25,914 bases of DNA from CAYTSW01 sp964440605 (GCA_964440605.1 CAYTSW010000027.1:1-25914), one strand, 5' to 3'. Positions 7,120-15,960 are shown, counted from the first letter of the stretch. Translations and numbers: made by a program. The notes: generated by a model not told the origin, from the letters alone.

Positions 7120-9243
7120 ATGGACGACCGCACGCACCACAGCCCGTCCTGGCACCGCGTCGCCCACGCGACGCCGCGCCTGCGACCCGACGCGCGGTTC
7201 ACGCGCCAGACCTTCCGAGGCGAAACTTGGCACATCATCGAAGAACCGATGTCGGGGCAGTTCGCCCGGCTCGACACCGGCGCGTACACGCTCGTGCAGC
7301 AGCTCAACGGCTCCCGCACCGTCGACAATGCCCTCGCTCGCGTCGAAGCCCGCCTGCGCGACGACGCCCCGACCCGGCACGAGGCGGTCACGCTGCTCGC
7401 CAGACTCGCCTCGCTCGGCCTCCTGCTCACGCCAACGCGCACCGACGCACCCGCGCTGGTCCGCGCCGCGCGACGCCAGCGGGTCCGCGAGACACGCGGC
7501 TATCTCTCCTCGCTGCTCTTCGCTCGTATCCCTCTCGTTAACCCCATGCCTCTTGTCGAGCCGCTGAGCCGGACCGTTGGCTGGCTCGTCTCGCCGATCG
7601 GCGCGGCTCTCTGGATCGTGCTCATCGCGTTCGGGATCGCCGCGGTGCTCTCCGATCCCGAACGCCTCGCGCGCGGGCTCGGCGATGCGCTGCTGGTCGA
7701 GCATCCGCTCGTGCTCGCGCTGGTTTTCGTTGTGCTGAAGCTGATCCACGAACTCGCCCACGCCGTCGCCTGTCGCACGCTTGGGAAACGCAGCGACCCG
7801 AGCGGCGACGCGGGCGTGGTGCGCACGCTCGGGGTGATGCTGCTGGTCCTCGTGCCGGTCCCGTACGTCGACGCGACGTCCGCGTGGTCGTTACCCGACA
7901 AATGGAAGCGAGCGCTCGTGAGCGCCGCGGGCATGATCGTGGAACTGGCCATCGCGGCGATCGCGGCGGTCGTGTGGGCCACCGCCGGCGAGGGGACGCT
8001 CGCCGAACGCCTCGCGTTGGCGACGATGCTGCTCGCGAGCGTCGCCACGCTGCTCTTCAACGCCAACCCGCTGCTGCGCTTCGACGCGTACTACATCCTG
8101 ACCGATCTCATCGAGTCCCCCAACCTGGCCCAGCGCAGCCGCGACGCCGTGCGCACGCTCTGGACGCGCGCGATCCTCAACATCACCGACGATCGCCCCC
8201 CCACCACCCACGCCGGCGAGCGACTGACGCTCATCCTATACGGGCTGGCGTCATGGGCCTACCGCGTGCTGCTCGCGCTCGTGATCATCCTCAGCATCAT
8301 CGAACAGCGCCTGCTCATCGGCTCGGTGCTTATCGTCGCGGCACTCGTGCAGTTCGTCGTGATCCCGCTGTTCAAGTCGGCGCGTTTCCTGGCGACCGAT
8401 CCGCGCATCGAGACGCGGCGCCTTCGGGCCGCCGGCGCGACGGTCGGCGCGCTCCTCGTGCTCCTGGCGCTGCTCACGCTCATCCCGCTGCCGCGCCACA
8501 CGACCCTCGCCGGCGTAGCGACACCCGTCGATTCACGCACGATCACAGTGCCGGACGCCGGGCGACTCGCCTGGCTCGCCGCCGAAGGCTCGCTCGTGCA
8601 GGAGGGTGACGCGCTCGTTCGGATCGAGAGCGCGGGCCTCGGATCGCAGCTCGCGCAGCTCCGCGCCGAGACGGATCGCCTCGACGCTCGCCGGCGTGCC
8701 GCCTCAGCCGCGCAGCAACCCGCCGAAGCCAAGCGCCTCGCCGACCGCATCGCGTCGCTGCGCGAGCGACAGGCGGATCTGCGTTCGCGCATCGACGCCC
8801 TCACGATTACCGCTCCTTTCGCGGGATCATGGAGCACGCAACAGGCCCACCGGCTGCTCGGCCAGCACGTGCCCTTCGGCCGCGAGATCGGCGTGCTCCA
8901 CGCGGAATCCAGCCGTGTGGTGGCGCCGGTGCCGCAGGGCATGGTCACAGCCCTGGAGCGAGAGGGACGACGACCGACCCTCCGCCTCCACCACTCACCC
9001 GCTCGTACGCTCGATGCACACGACCTGCGCATTATCCGCGTCGATGAGCCGGGGGAACGCCCACGTCCGACCTTCCGCGCCCGTGCTTCCACCGACTGGG
9101 GCGGCAACGTTCCCCGTCCCGGTGCGTCGCTCTCCCTGCGCGTGCGTCTCGACGATCGCACCCTCGCCGAGCGCCTGGTCGCGGTCCTGCGACGGGCTCT
9201 TCGCGAGCGCCAGCACGTCGGCCCCGGAACGACCGCACGATGA
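7120..9243 (+). CDS. PqqD-like/M50 metallopeptidase/HlyD fusion membrane protein
   Basis: The 707-aa product combines three modules. Residues about 15-105 look like a PqqD-type winged-helix domain (YTLVQQLNGSRTVDNALA ... LASLGLLL). A polytopic M50 site-2-protease-like core follows, with the zinc motif HELAH at 210-214 and the downstream NPLLRFDAYY segment at 316-325, whose Asp322 is the likely third ligand. About eight hydrophobic helices lie between 160 and 458. The C-terminus (about 465-705) is an HlyD-type adaptor with a lipoyl half near AGRLAWLAAEGSLVQEGDALVRI and a coiled coil at 508-560. M50 enzymes cleave substrates in or near the membrane; PqqD-like domains often recognise peptides. 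Both suggest peptide or protein processing coupled to export (inference). Its stop overlaps the next start as ATGA. Confidence 0.88.
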   Translation: MDDRTHHSPSWHRVAHATPRLRPDARFTRQTFRGETWHIIEEPMSGQFARLDTGAYTLVQQLNGSRTVDNALARVEARLRDDAPTRHEAVTLLARLASLGLLLTPTRTDAPALVRAARRQRVRETRGYLSSLLFARIPLVNPMPLVEPLSRTVGWLVSPIGAALWIVLIAFGIAAVLSDPERLARGLGDALLVEHPLVLALVFVVLKLIHELAHAVACRTLGKRSDPSGDAGVVRTLGVMLLVLVPVPYVDATSAWSLPDKWKRALVSAAGMIVELAIAAIAAVVWATAGEGTLAERLALATMLLASVATLLFNANPLLRFDAYYILTDLIESPNLAQRSRDAVRTLWTRAILNITDDRPPTTHAGERLTLILYGLASWAYRVLLALVIILSIIEQRLLIGSVLIVAALVQFVVIPLFKSARFLATDPRIETRRLRAAGATVGALLVLLALLTLIPLPRHTTLAGVATPVDSRTITVPDAGRLAWLAAEGSLVQEGDALVRIESAGLGSQLAQLRAETDRLDARRRAASAAQQPAEAKRLADRIASLRERQADLRSRIDALTITAPFAGSWSTQQAHRLLGQHVPFGREIGVLHAESSRVVAPVPQGMVTALEREGRRPTLRLHHSPARTLDAHDLRIIRVDEPGERPRPTFRARASTDWGGNVPRPGASLSLRVRLDDRTLAERLVAVLRRALRERQHVGPGTTAR

Positions 9244-11305
9244 GACGCAGCGCCCACACGCCGCCCCGCGGTCTCGACGCGATGGTCCACGATGTCGCCG
9301 GCGTCGCCGGGCGTGCTCGACTCGCCCACACTGGTTTTCTGCGGCGTGGCGTATCCATCGCTCATCGCGCTGACGCGTTGGACCGGGCGAACGAAGGTGC
9401 GTTGAGCGCCGCGCTGTCCTCCGGCCTCGCCAACGTTCGCGTTCGACCGGACGACGCGCTCGCTATTCTCGCTCGGCTATGCGTGCGCACGCTACGAATC
9501 CGTCCACGCCCAACGCAGCTCGCCGCCGCTCTGGCCATGCACCGCGACGCGATCGTGGAACTCGCGACCGGCGAGGGCAAGACCCTCGCGGCAGCGCTCA
9601 CCGCGATCCTGCACGCCGCGACGCGTGGCGGGTGCCACGTCTTCACCTCCAACGACTACCTCGCGCGGCGCGACGCCCGCGCGATGGCCCCGCTGGTCAC
9701 CCGGGCGGGCTTCTCCGTGGGCTTCATTGTGGCCGGCATGACCGCCGCCGAACGGCGCGCCGCGTACCGCGCGCACATCACGTACACCACCGTCAAGGAG
9801 ACCGTCGCCGACCGTCTGCGCGATCGCGCCGCCGGCTGGCCCGACGGCGCAACCGCCCGCCGCGCCGTGGGTCTCACGCGCTGCGCTGACAACGCTTCAG
9901 CACCGCCGCTCATCGAAACGCCGTCGGTGTGCGCGATCGTCGATGAGGCCGACGACGTTCTCATCGACGAGGCGCAGACACCTGTCATCCTCTCACGCCC
10001 GGCATCGCTGCACGCACCCGCCGAAGCCTTGCGTGCCGCGGACCGCGTCGCCTCCGGACTGCGCGCGGCGGTTGACTTCTCCATCGACCATCGCCACCAG
10101 CGCGTGCGTCTGCACCGCGGCGCCGCCACGCGTATCGCATCGGCTCGCCCGGACGGGCTCACCGCTTCGCGTTGGCACGACCTGGTCGCGACCGCTGTTC
10201 GGGCACGCNNNNNNNNNNNNNNNNNNNNNNNNNNNNNNNNNNNNNNNNNNNNNNNNNNNNNNNNNNNNNNNNNNNNNNNNNNNNNNNNNNNNNNNNNNNN
10301 NNNNNNNNCGGGCTCACCGCTTCGCGTTGGCACGACCTGGTCGCGACCGCTGTTCGGGCACGCGCGCTCTTTCATCGCGGCACGCACTATCTGGTACAGG
10401 ACGGGCGGATCGTGCTCATCGACCAGGGGACTGGACGGCCCATGCCCGACCGCACGCTGCGCGACGGGCTGCACGAAGCCCTCGAAATCGCGAACCTCGA
10501 CACCGTGCACGCCGCCCGCGACACCGTCGGACGGATGAGCGTGCAGCGCTTCTTCGCGAGCTACGCGCGCCTCGCTGGCATGACGGGCACGGCGTGGGAA
10601 GTTCGTCGCGAGCTGTGGCGCACGTACGCGCTGCCGGTCGTGCGCGTCCCGCCGCACAAGACCGTTCGGCGCACGCGTCTCACGCCTGTTCTCGCGGCGA
10701 CGCGGGCGTCGGCTCGTCGGGCCGCGGCCCGAGAAGCCGCCCGCCTCGCCGACTCGGGCCGCCCCACGCTCATCGGAACGACGCGGTTGATCGAGAGCCG
10801 GGCGATCGCCGATGAACTGGCCGCGGCGGGTTCTGTCGCGGCCGCGGTCCTCAACGCCGAACACCACGAGGCCGAGGCGCGCCTCATCGAGCGGGCCGGC
10901 GAGGCCGGCCGGGTTACCGTCGCGACAAACATGGCCGGGCGCGGTGCGGACATCGTGCTCTCCGAACCGGCTCGCGAGGCGGGTGGGCTGCACGTCCTGC
11001 TCGCCGAGGCCAGCCCGTCCCGTCGGTTGGAGCGGCAGCTCTTCGGGCGCGCGGCCCGCGCGGGCGACCCGGGGTCGGCCCGCGCGATCCGCTGCGCCGA
11101 CGACCCCCTCGTGCGTCGATTCGCGCCCGTCCTCGCCGCCCTCGCGCGTCGGTTCGCGCTGTTGACGCCTCTCGCGACCGCCCGCGCGCGAGCGGCCGCC
11201 GAGCGGCAGGCCCGCGCCAATCGTCGGCGGGCCATGATCAGCGACGAGGAGGTCGACGAGATGCTCTTCTTCGCCGCCGAAGGCCCGAGCACGTCGAGGG
11301 CCTGA
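9240..11305 (+). CDS. compact SecA-like translocase ATPase, split by an assembly gap
   Basis: The ATG at 9240 overlaps the M50 stop. Before the gap the frame encodes the SecA motor: Walker A ATGEGKT at 109-115, TSNDYLARRDA at 136-146, and VDEADDVLIDEAQTPVILS near 234-252. After the gap it shows the preprotein cross-linking region (ARALFHRGTHYLVQDG, DGLHEALE), then MTGTA, VTVATNMAGRGADIVL, GGLHV and the arginine-finger-like QLFGRAARAGDPGSARA. Read literally the two halves are in different frames. If the 100 Ns and one copy of the 55-bp flanking duplicate are removed, a continuous 636-aa frame results. Canonical SecA has about 850-950 residues; here the helical-wing/scaffold C-terminus and the zinc-binding SEC-C tail are missing. 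It is therefore an accessory SecA-like ATPase, probably dedicated to this cluster. Confidence 0.9.
10154..10208 (+). repeat. 55-bp sequence duplicated on both sides of the gap (left copy)
   Basis: This 55-bp stretch is identical, base for base, to 10309-10363, directly on the far side of the run of Ns. Both copies have the same codon phase and encode the same GLTASRWHDLVATAVRAR segment. An unmerged overlap of two contig ends explains this better than a real tandem duplication. Confidence 0.95.
10209..10308. other. assembly gap of 100 Ns
   Basis: Exactly 100 unknown bases, the conventional placeholder for a gap of unknown size. The identical flanks indicate that the true gap is probably negative, meaning the contigs overlap. 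Confidence 0.97.
10309..10363 (+). repeat. 55-bp duplicate flanking the gap (right copy)
   Basis: Exact copy of 10154-10208. After it the sequence continues into the conserved SecA preprotein-binding region (ALFHRG...), which matches the order expected in SecA if only one copy is real. Confidence 0.95.
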
Positions 11306-11316
11306 CGGACCTCCGA

Positions 11317-12345
11317 TCAGCGCAGCCCGACGCGTTCCGGCGACAGGCGCAGGTCGCCCAGCCGATCCTGGGCGATCACAAAGACCCATCCACGCGCCCG
11401 AGCGTTGATCGCCTCCGCTTCGTCCTCGGCTTCCGGCGCCGACGCGATCGCTTCGATCGACACCCAGATCAACTGCCCCACGGGCGACGACGTCAACACC
11501 AGCATCAGCCCGTCCGCCGTCTCGACTTCCGTGACCACCGTCCGCGTCGGGTCGAACGGCACCTGATCCGCCGGCGCCACCCGGCTGAAGACCACTTCCG
11601 TCAACGCCAACGGCAGGCGCACGACCGCGGGCACGAGCTGCGGGTCGGGCTGCGCGGGCGCGTCCTCCACGCGCATCGGCGTCTGGCCAGGCATCTCTTC
11701 GAGGTCGTCGCGCACGAGCGCGAGCGTGCTCCCGTCGGGCTGGAAGATCCGGATGCTCGCGACACGCGTACTTTCGACATCCACAATGGTCGTGTTCACC
11801 CAGTCGGACGCGTTGACCGCAACGGGCACGACGCCGTCGATGAGCCACGTCTGGTCCTCGTCGCTCCGCCTCGCGAAGCGGCCGAGCTCGCCGCGCACCG
11901 CCATGGCGCGACCGAGCGTGACCGAGCCGATGGGTTGCGCGTCCGAGCCGTACACGGTGATGCGCGTGGTCGCGTCGTCGCCCGCCTCCGGCTCGCCCAC
12001 GCGCATCCGATCGTGAAACTTCGGCTCATCGGTACGAGTTTCGCGCACGCGCGCCTGCTCCAGACGCGTCAGCAAGGCTTCCGCCTCGTCCGTGCGCGCC
12101 GGATAGCCGGTCGGCTCGCCCAGCGCCCACCCGTCAGCCGACCGGGCGATGCCCAGAGCCCGACCGGCGTGCTCGATAAGAATGCCCGCTACGTCCTCGC
12201 GCTCCTGCCCCAGCGTCGGCAGCAGGAGCTCGCCCGCGTGCGGGTCGACGTACTCGTGGGTCGCGCGCCGGTCCGGCACCAGCCAGGCGGCGAGCGCGAG
12301 CAGCAGCGCGAGCACGAGCAGCACGATCACCCATCTCCGCGTCAC
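11317..12345 (-). CDS. DUF4340 domain-containing membrane-anchored protein
   Basis: This 342-aa protein has an N-terminal transmembrane helix (about residues 5-23) and a large extracytoplasmic region of the DUF4340 type. The conserved pattern is visible: GWALGEPTGYPARTDEAEALLTRLEQARV near 72-100, then RTDEPKFHDRMRVGEPE and a repeated DGVVPVAVNASDWV block. Function is unknown; the family typically sits at the end of GldFG-like ABC cassettes, as it does here. Translation starts at a GTG whose last bases overlap the GldG-like stop codon (GTGA), so translation is coupled. Its stop faces the SecA-like stop 11 bp away (convergent). It probably works with the ABC module at the membrane (inference from order only). 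Confidence 0.82.
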   Translation of the reverse strand: MTRRWVIVLLVLALLLALAAWLVPDRRATHEYVDPHAGELLLPTLGQEREDVAGILIEHAGRALGIARSADGWALGEPTGYPARTDEAEALLTRLEQARVRETRTDEPKFHDRMRVGEPEAGDDATTRITVYGSDAQPIGSVTLGRAMAVRGELGRFARRSDEDQTWLIDGVVPVAVNASDWVNTTIVDVESTRVASIRIFQPDGSTLALVRDDLEEMPGQTPMRVEDAPAQPDPQLVPAVVRLPLALTEVVFSRVAPADQVPFDPTRTVVTEVETADGLMLVLTSSPVGQLIWVSIEAIASAPEAEDEAEAINARARGWVFVIAQDRLGDLRLSPERVGLR

Positions 12346-14231
12346 GCCGCACCCCCGAACGACCGAGCACGATCGGACCGCCGACGCGCCGCGCGGAACA
12401 TGGCCAGGCCCAGAGCGATCAGCGTGACCAGCGCGGGCACCGCCGCGATGTTCACGAGCAGCACGGTCGTCCGCAGCTCGCGCACGTCCTTGTCCAGTTC
12501 GAAGCGCACCTCGCGCAGGCGTCGGCGCGACTCGGCCTGCTCCGCCCGCAGGCGGTCGACTTCCGCCTGCTGTGCCGCGTCCACCGCGCGCCCGTCGACC
12601 ATCGCCATCGTGGTCAACTCCTCGATCCGGCGCGTCCGCTCCTCGATGCGCGATTCGAGGCGCTCTTCTTCGGCCCGGAACTCGCGCTCCGCCTCGCGGC
12701 GCATCCGCTGCACCAGCTCGAACGGCCGGTCCGCGTTGGACCGCGGCTCGATGGAGAGCAGCGCGTCGCTGCCCACGAGTTGGTTCACCGCGCCGAGCAT
12801 CAGCTCACCGTTGTCGGCGAATCGATCGGCGCCGACGATCCTCCCCTCGCGGCTACGCCTGGGAGCGATCCAGAGCGTGTCGGCGAGCATGTCGACGTCG
12901 GCAATGAGCACCACGCGGATCGGCTCGACGCTGGACGCGCGATGATCCGCCCGCGACCCAGCCCCGTCAGGCGGCCCGGCGGGATACGCGGACCGCGCTT
13001 CGCCGCGCACCCGGGCGACGATCACGCGCGAACCTCCCTCGGCGCGATAGCCGGCGAGCAGCGTGCGCGGATCGGGATTGATGCGCACGCGCGACGCGCG
13101 CACGACCATCGACTCCTCGCTCGTCCCCACCAGCGGCACAAACTCGGTCGATGCACCCTCGATCTGCTCGAAGAACCCCGAGCTCTGCACGCCGAGCCGC
13201 GACAGCCGGCGCGTGATCGGATCATCCTGGTTCATCTGCTCGGGCGTCAGCGACAGCCGGGGCAGGAAGGGGATCACCTCCTGCGTGTTCGGATCGCGCG
13301 CGTCCTGTGCCGTGCGCTTGTCGATCACCACGCGGTCCGTGTCGTACGCCACGCCCCACGCGCCGAGCAGCGGTTCGAGGTCGGAGCTGTTGTCGATGCT
13401 CGCCAGCAACCTCGGGTCCTCGCGCGCCTCGCGCGGGATGTCGACATCCGCCACCGGGTCAACGGCGACCACCGCGTGCCCGCCCGCCATCACATACTGA
13501 TCGATCGCGTACAGCAACGCCTCGGACAAGCCCTGCGGCTGGATGATCACCAGCAGCGCGATCTCGTCCGGCAGCGCACGCGCACCGGCTTCGATCTGCT
13601 GCACGTCGTAGTACCGCTCCATTTCATTGAGCAGCGCCCAGGGCAAGCCCGGCACCGCCGAGCCGACCATCCCGCCATCGATGTCGACGCCGGCGATCAG
13701 GCCGATACGCGGGCGCTCGGGCGTCGCGAGCGTGTAGAAGACGCGGGCGAGGTCGTACTCGAGTTGGTCGGCGATGCCCGGGTCAAAGAAACGCACGACC
13801 TGCCGACCGTCGACGTGGTTCGACCCCGCGAGGCCGAAGTACACGTTGCGCCCTTCGATCGGCACGGCCTGAATGCCCGCCGCGAGCGCACGCTCTTCTT
13901 CTTGCGAGAAGGGCATCGGGTCGACCTCCTCGATGATGATCATGCCGCCCGACGCCCGCGCGAACGAGCGCAGCAGTTCGCGCACACGCCGCGCGTGCTC
14001 GACCAGCACGGGCCGGCCCGCGGCCTGCTCCGAAGAGTAGAAGAACGCCACGCGGATCGGCGCCTCGAGGTCGCTCACGATCGCGCGCGAGCCGGCGCTG
14101 AGCGTGTGCACGCGGTCCTCCGTGAGGTCCCACCCGCCGCCGGCCAGCAGCTTCTCCGACATCACGTTCACCGCGACCGCCGCGACGAGCAAGCAGAGCA
14201 CACCCACCATCGCCAGCACGCGCTGCCCCAT
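12342..14231 (-). CDS. GldG-like ABC-type auxiliary transport protein
   Basis: The 629-aa product begins with a transmembrane helix (about 5-23), then WDLTEDRVHTLSAGSRAIVSDLEAPIRVAFFYS, the hallmark opening of the GldG/ABC_transp_aux family. A large periplasmic part follows, including LARVFYTLATPERPRIGLIAG. Near the C-terminus is a strongly charged coiled coil (RREAEREFRAEEERLESRIEE to ELDKDVRELRTT) before a final transmembrane helix and a basic tail. The ATG at 14231 shares one base with the permease stop (TGATG), and GGGAG lies about 8 nt upstream; two in-frame GTGs just upstream are weaker. In gliding Bacteroidetes GldG acts with GldA/GldF, but in other phyla the family is only known as an ABC companion, so motility should not be assumed. 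Confidence 0.87.
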   Translation of the reverse strand: MGQRVLAMVGVLCLLVAAVAVNVMSEKLLAGGGWDLTEDRVHTLSAGSRAIVSDLEAPIRVAFFYSSEQAAGRPVLVEHARRVRELLRSFARASGGMIIIEEVDPMPFSQEEERALAAGIQAVPIEGRNVYFGLAGSNHVDGRQVVRFFDPGIADQLEYDLARVFYTLATPERPRIGLIAGVDIDGGMVGSAVPGLPWALLNEMERYYDVQQIEAGARALPDEIALLVIIQPQGLSEALLYAIDQYVMAGGHAVVAVDPVADVDIPREAREDPRLLASIDNSSDLEPLLGAWGVAYDTDRVVIDKRTAQDARDPNTQEVIPFLPRLSLTPEQMNQDDPITRRLSRLGVQSSGFFEQIEGASTEFVPLVGTSEESMVVRASRVRINPDPRTLLAGYRAEGGSRVIVARVRGEARSAYPAGPPDGAGSRADHRASSVEPIRVVLIADVDMLADTLWIAPRRSREGRIVGADRFADNGELMLGAVNQLVGSDALLSIEPRSNADRPFELVQRMRREAEREFRAEEERLESRIEERTRRIEELTTMAMVDGRAVDAAQQAEVDRLRAEQAESRRRLREVRFELDKDVRELRTTVLLVNIAAVPALVTLIALGLAMFRAARRRSDRARSFGGAA

Positions 14232-14965
14232 CACCACGACTCCCGCGCGCTCAGGATCACGCCCGTCACCGCCAGAAAGCCGGCGATGGCGCTGGCGAAG
14301 TACACCACGTCGCGCGCCTCAATCAGCCCTGCCGACAGGCTCTCGAACCGCGGCAGCGCCGACAGCGTCACCAGCCACTCCACCAGCTCCACCGGCGCCC
14401 AGCCCTCAAAAAACGCCGTGATCGGCTGATACCCCAACAAGAGCAGCGCGAGGCAGACGACCGCGGTGAGCACGAACGCGATCACCTGGCTACGCGTCGC
14501 GGCGCTCACCGCCGAGCCGATCGCCAGAAAAACGCCCGCGACAAGGATCGACGCGATGTAGCCGGCGACGATCGTGCCGTGATCCGGATCGCCCAGCACG
14601 CTGACCGTGATCCAGATCGGAAACGTCAGCAGGATCGCGAGGCTCGCGAAGACCCACGCCGCGAGAAACTTCCCGACGATCGCCGACCACAGCGGCACGG
14701 GAAGTGTCATCAAGAGCTCGATCGAACCGCTGCGCCGTTCCTCGGCCCACAGGCGCATCGCGATCGCCGGGATCAGGAACAGGTGCAGCCACGGGTGGAA
14801 CTGGAAAAAGACGCCAAGGTCCGCCTGTTCGAGCTCGAAGAGCTGCCCGCGATTGAACGTCACCACGCCCGCCAGCACGAGGAAGATCACGATGAAGACA
14901 TAAGCGAGCGGCGTCACGAAGTACCCGCCCAGCTCGCGCATCGTCAGCGTCCACACCTTGCTCAC
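14231..14965 (-). CDS. ABC transporter permease, GldF-like
   Basis: The 244-aa integral membrane protein has six probable helices and starts VSKVWTLTMRELGGYFVTPLAYVF, the typical opening of ABC-2/GldF permeases. The conserved motif RLWAEERRSGSIELLMTLPV sits in the first cytoplasmic loop. The GTG at 14965 is preferred because it overlaps the ATPase stop codon as GTGA and homology begins there; the longer upstream frame would lie inside the ATPase gene. It pairs with the ATPase upstream and the GldG-like protein downstream. The transported substrate is unknown. Confidence 0.9.
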   Translation of the reverse strand: MSKVWTLTMRELGGYFVTPLAYVFIVIFLVLAGVVTFNRGQLFELEQADLGVFFQFHPWLHLFLIPAIAMRLWAEERRSGSIELLMTLPVPLWSAIVGKFLAAWVFASLAILLTFPIWITVSVLGDPDHGTIVAGYIASILVAGVFLAIGSAVSAATRSQVIAFVLTAVVCLALLLLGYQPITAFFEGWAPVELVEWLVTLSALPRFESLSAGLIEARDVVYFASAIAGFLAVTGVILSARESW

Positions 14966-15960
14966 GCCGACACCCCCACTTCGACCGGCTCGGACGCCGC
15001 CGACTTCTTTGTGCCGGCCGTGAGATCGCGGAAGACCTCGTCCAGCCGGCCTTCGGCGACCGCGAGTTCCTCGATGCTCCATCCGCGCTCGCGACAGGTC
15101 TCCGCGACCGCCGCCGACACCGGACGCCCGCCTTCGGGCGTGACGACCACGCGCGCCACGCTGTCCGCGCTCGACAGCCGCTCAACCCGTCGCACGTCTT
15201 CGAGCAGCGTGAGCGCCGTGATGACATCGTCGGCGTCGGCTCGCACCGCGAGCGTCACCGCGTTGTGACGCGCCGATCGCGCGCGCAGCTCGTCGGGCGT
15301 TCCGTCGGCGACGACCCGCCCACGCGCGATCACCATCGCCCGCGTACACACGCTCTCGACCTCTTCAAGAATGTGCGTGCACAGCACGATCGCACGCCCC
15401 TCGGCCAGCGATGCGATCAGCCGACGCACCTCGTGCTTCTGGTTCGGGTCCAGCCCGTCCGTCGGCTCGTCCAGCACCAGCACGGGCGGCTCGTGCAGGA
15501 TCGCCTGCGCGAGACCGACGCGCCGCTTGTACCCCTTGCTCAGCGTCTCGATCGGCTGACGCATCACACCCCGCAGCCCGGCGCGCTCCGCCGCCACTTC
15601 CACCCGCTTCGTCCTCGCCCGACCGCGAAACCCGCGTACCGCCGCCACAAAGCGCAGAAAGCCCGCCGGCGTCATGTCCGGGTAGGCCGGCGCCCCCTCG
15701 GGCAGGTAGCCGAGGCTCGCCTTAACCTCGAGCGGGTGTGTGCGCACGTCGCGCCCGCACACGCGAGCCGTGCCCGATGTCGGCCTCAGATACCCCGTGA
15801 GCATCTTCATCGTCGTGCTCTTGCCCGCGCCATTGGGCCCGAGGAGCCCGAGCACCGTGTTCGCCGCGACATCGAACGACACACCGTCCACCGCGGCGAT
15901 CGCGCCGAAGTGCTTGGTCAGCCGCTGGATCTCGATGAGCGGGTCGGGTGACGGGTGCAT
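14962..15960 (-). CDS. ABC transporter ATP-binding protein, GldA-like
   Basis: This 332-aa ATPase has Walker A GPNGAGKST at 41-49, the GYLPEG Q-loop region (Glu in place of Gln) at 84-89, signature LSKGYKRRV at 140-148, Walker B LVLDEP at 161-166 and the switch histidine in THILEE (His196). The LSKGY signature and a C-terminal extension of about 110 residues are common in ABC-2/Gld-type ATPases. It heads a four-gene minus-strand unit with GTGA/TGATG/GTGA overlaps. The ATG at 15960 has no strong ribosome site. A 128-bp spacer separates it from the glycogen synthase gene upstream. Confidence 0.93.
   Translation of the reverse strand: MHPSPDPLIEIQRLTKHFGAIAAVDGVSFDVAANTVLGLLGPNGAGKSTTMKMLTGYLRPTSGTARVCGRDVRTHPLEVKASLGYLPEGAPAYPDMTPAGFLRFVAAVRGFRGRARTKRVEVAAERAGLRGVMRQPIETLSKGYKRRVGLAQAILHEPPVLVLDEPTDGLDPNQKHEVRRLIASLAEGRAIVLCTHILEEVESVCTRAMVIARGRVVADGTPDELRARSARHNAVTLAVRADADDVITALTLLEDVRRVERLSSADSVARVVVTPEGGRPVSAAVAETCRERGWSIEELAVAEGRLDEVFRDLTAGTKKSAASEPVEVGVSA

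Noticed and set aside
10172..10363. A real tandem duplication or frameshifted secA pseudogene at the gap
   Set aside because: The exact 55-bp identity ends at the N run on one side and starts at it on the other, the hallmark of overlapping contig ends; collapsing restores the frame and the expected SecA order.
9656..11848. Long minus-strand open frame across the SecA-like gene
   Set aside because: It is antisense to clear SecA motifs, runs through the Ns, and encodes Arg/Ala/Gly-rich low-complexity protein without domains, as expected for the mirror frame of a high-GC gene.
12780..14429. Long plus-strand open frame (549 codons) opposite the GldG-like gene
   Set aside because: Rich in His/Arg/Asp with no hydrophobic core or domain; antisense shadow of a well-supported coding gene.
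14231..15960. Gliding-motility (Gld) machinery
   Set aside because: Only the ABC-type components are present; no GldJ/K/L/M/N or SprA-like genes are seen, and GldFG-like cassettes occur in many non-gliding bacteria.
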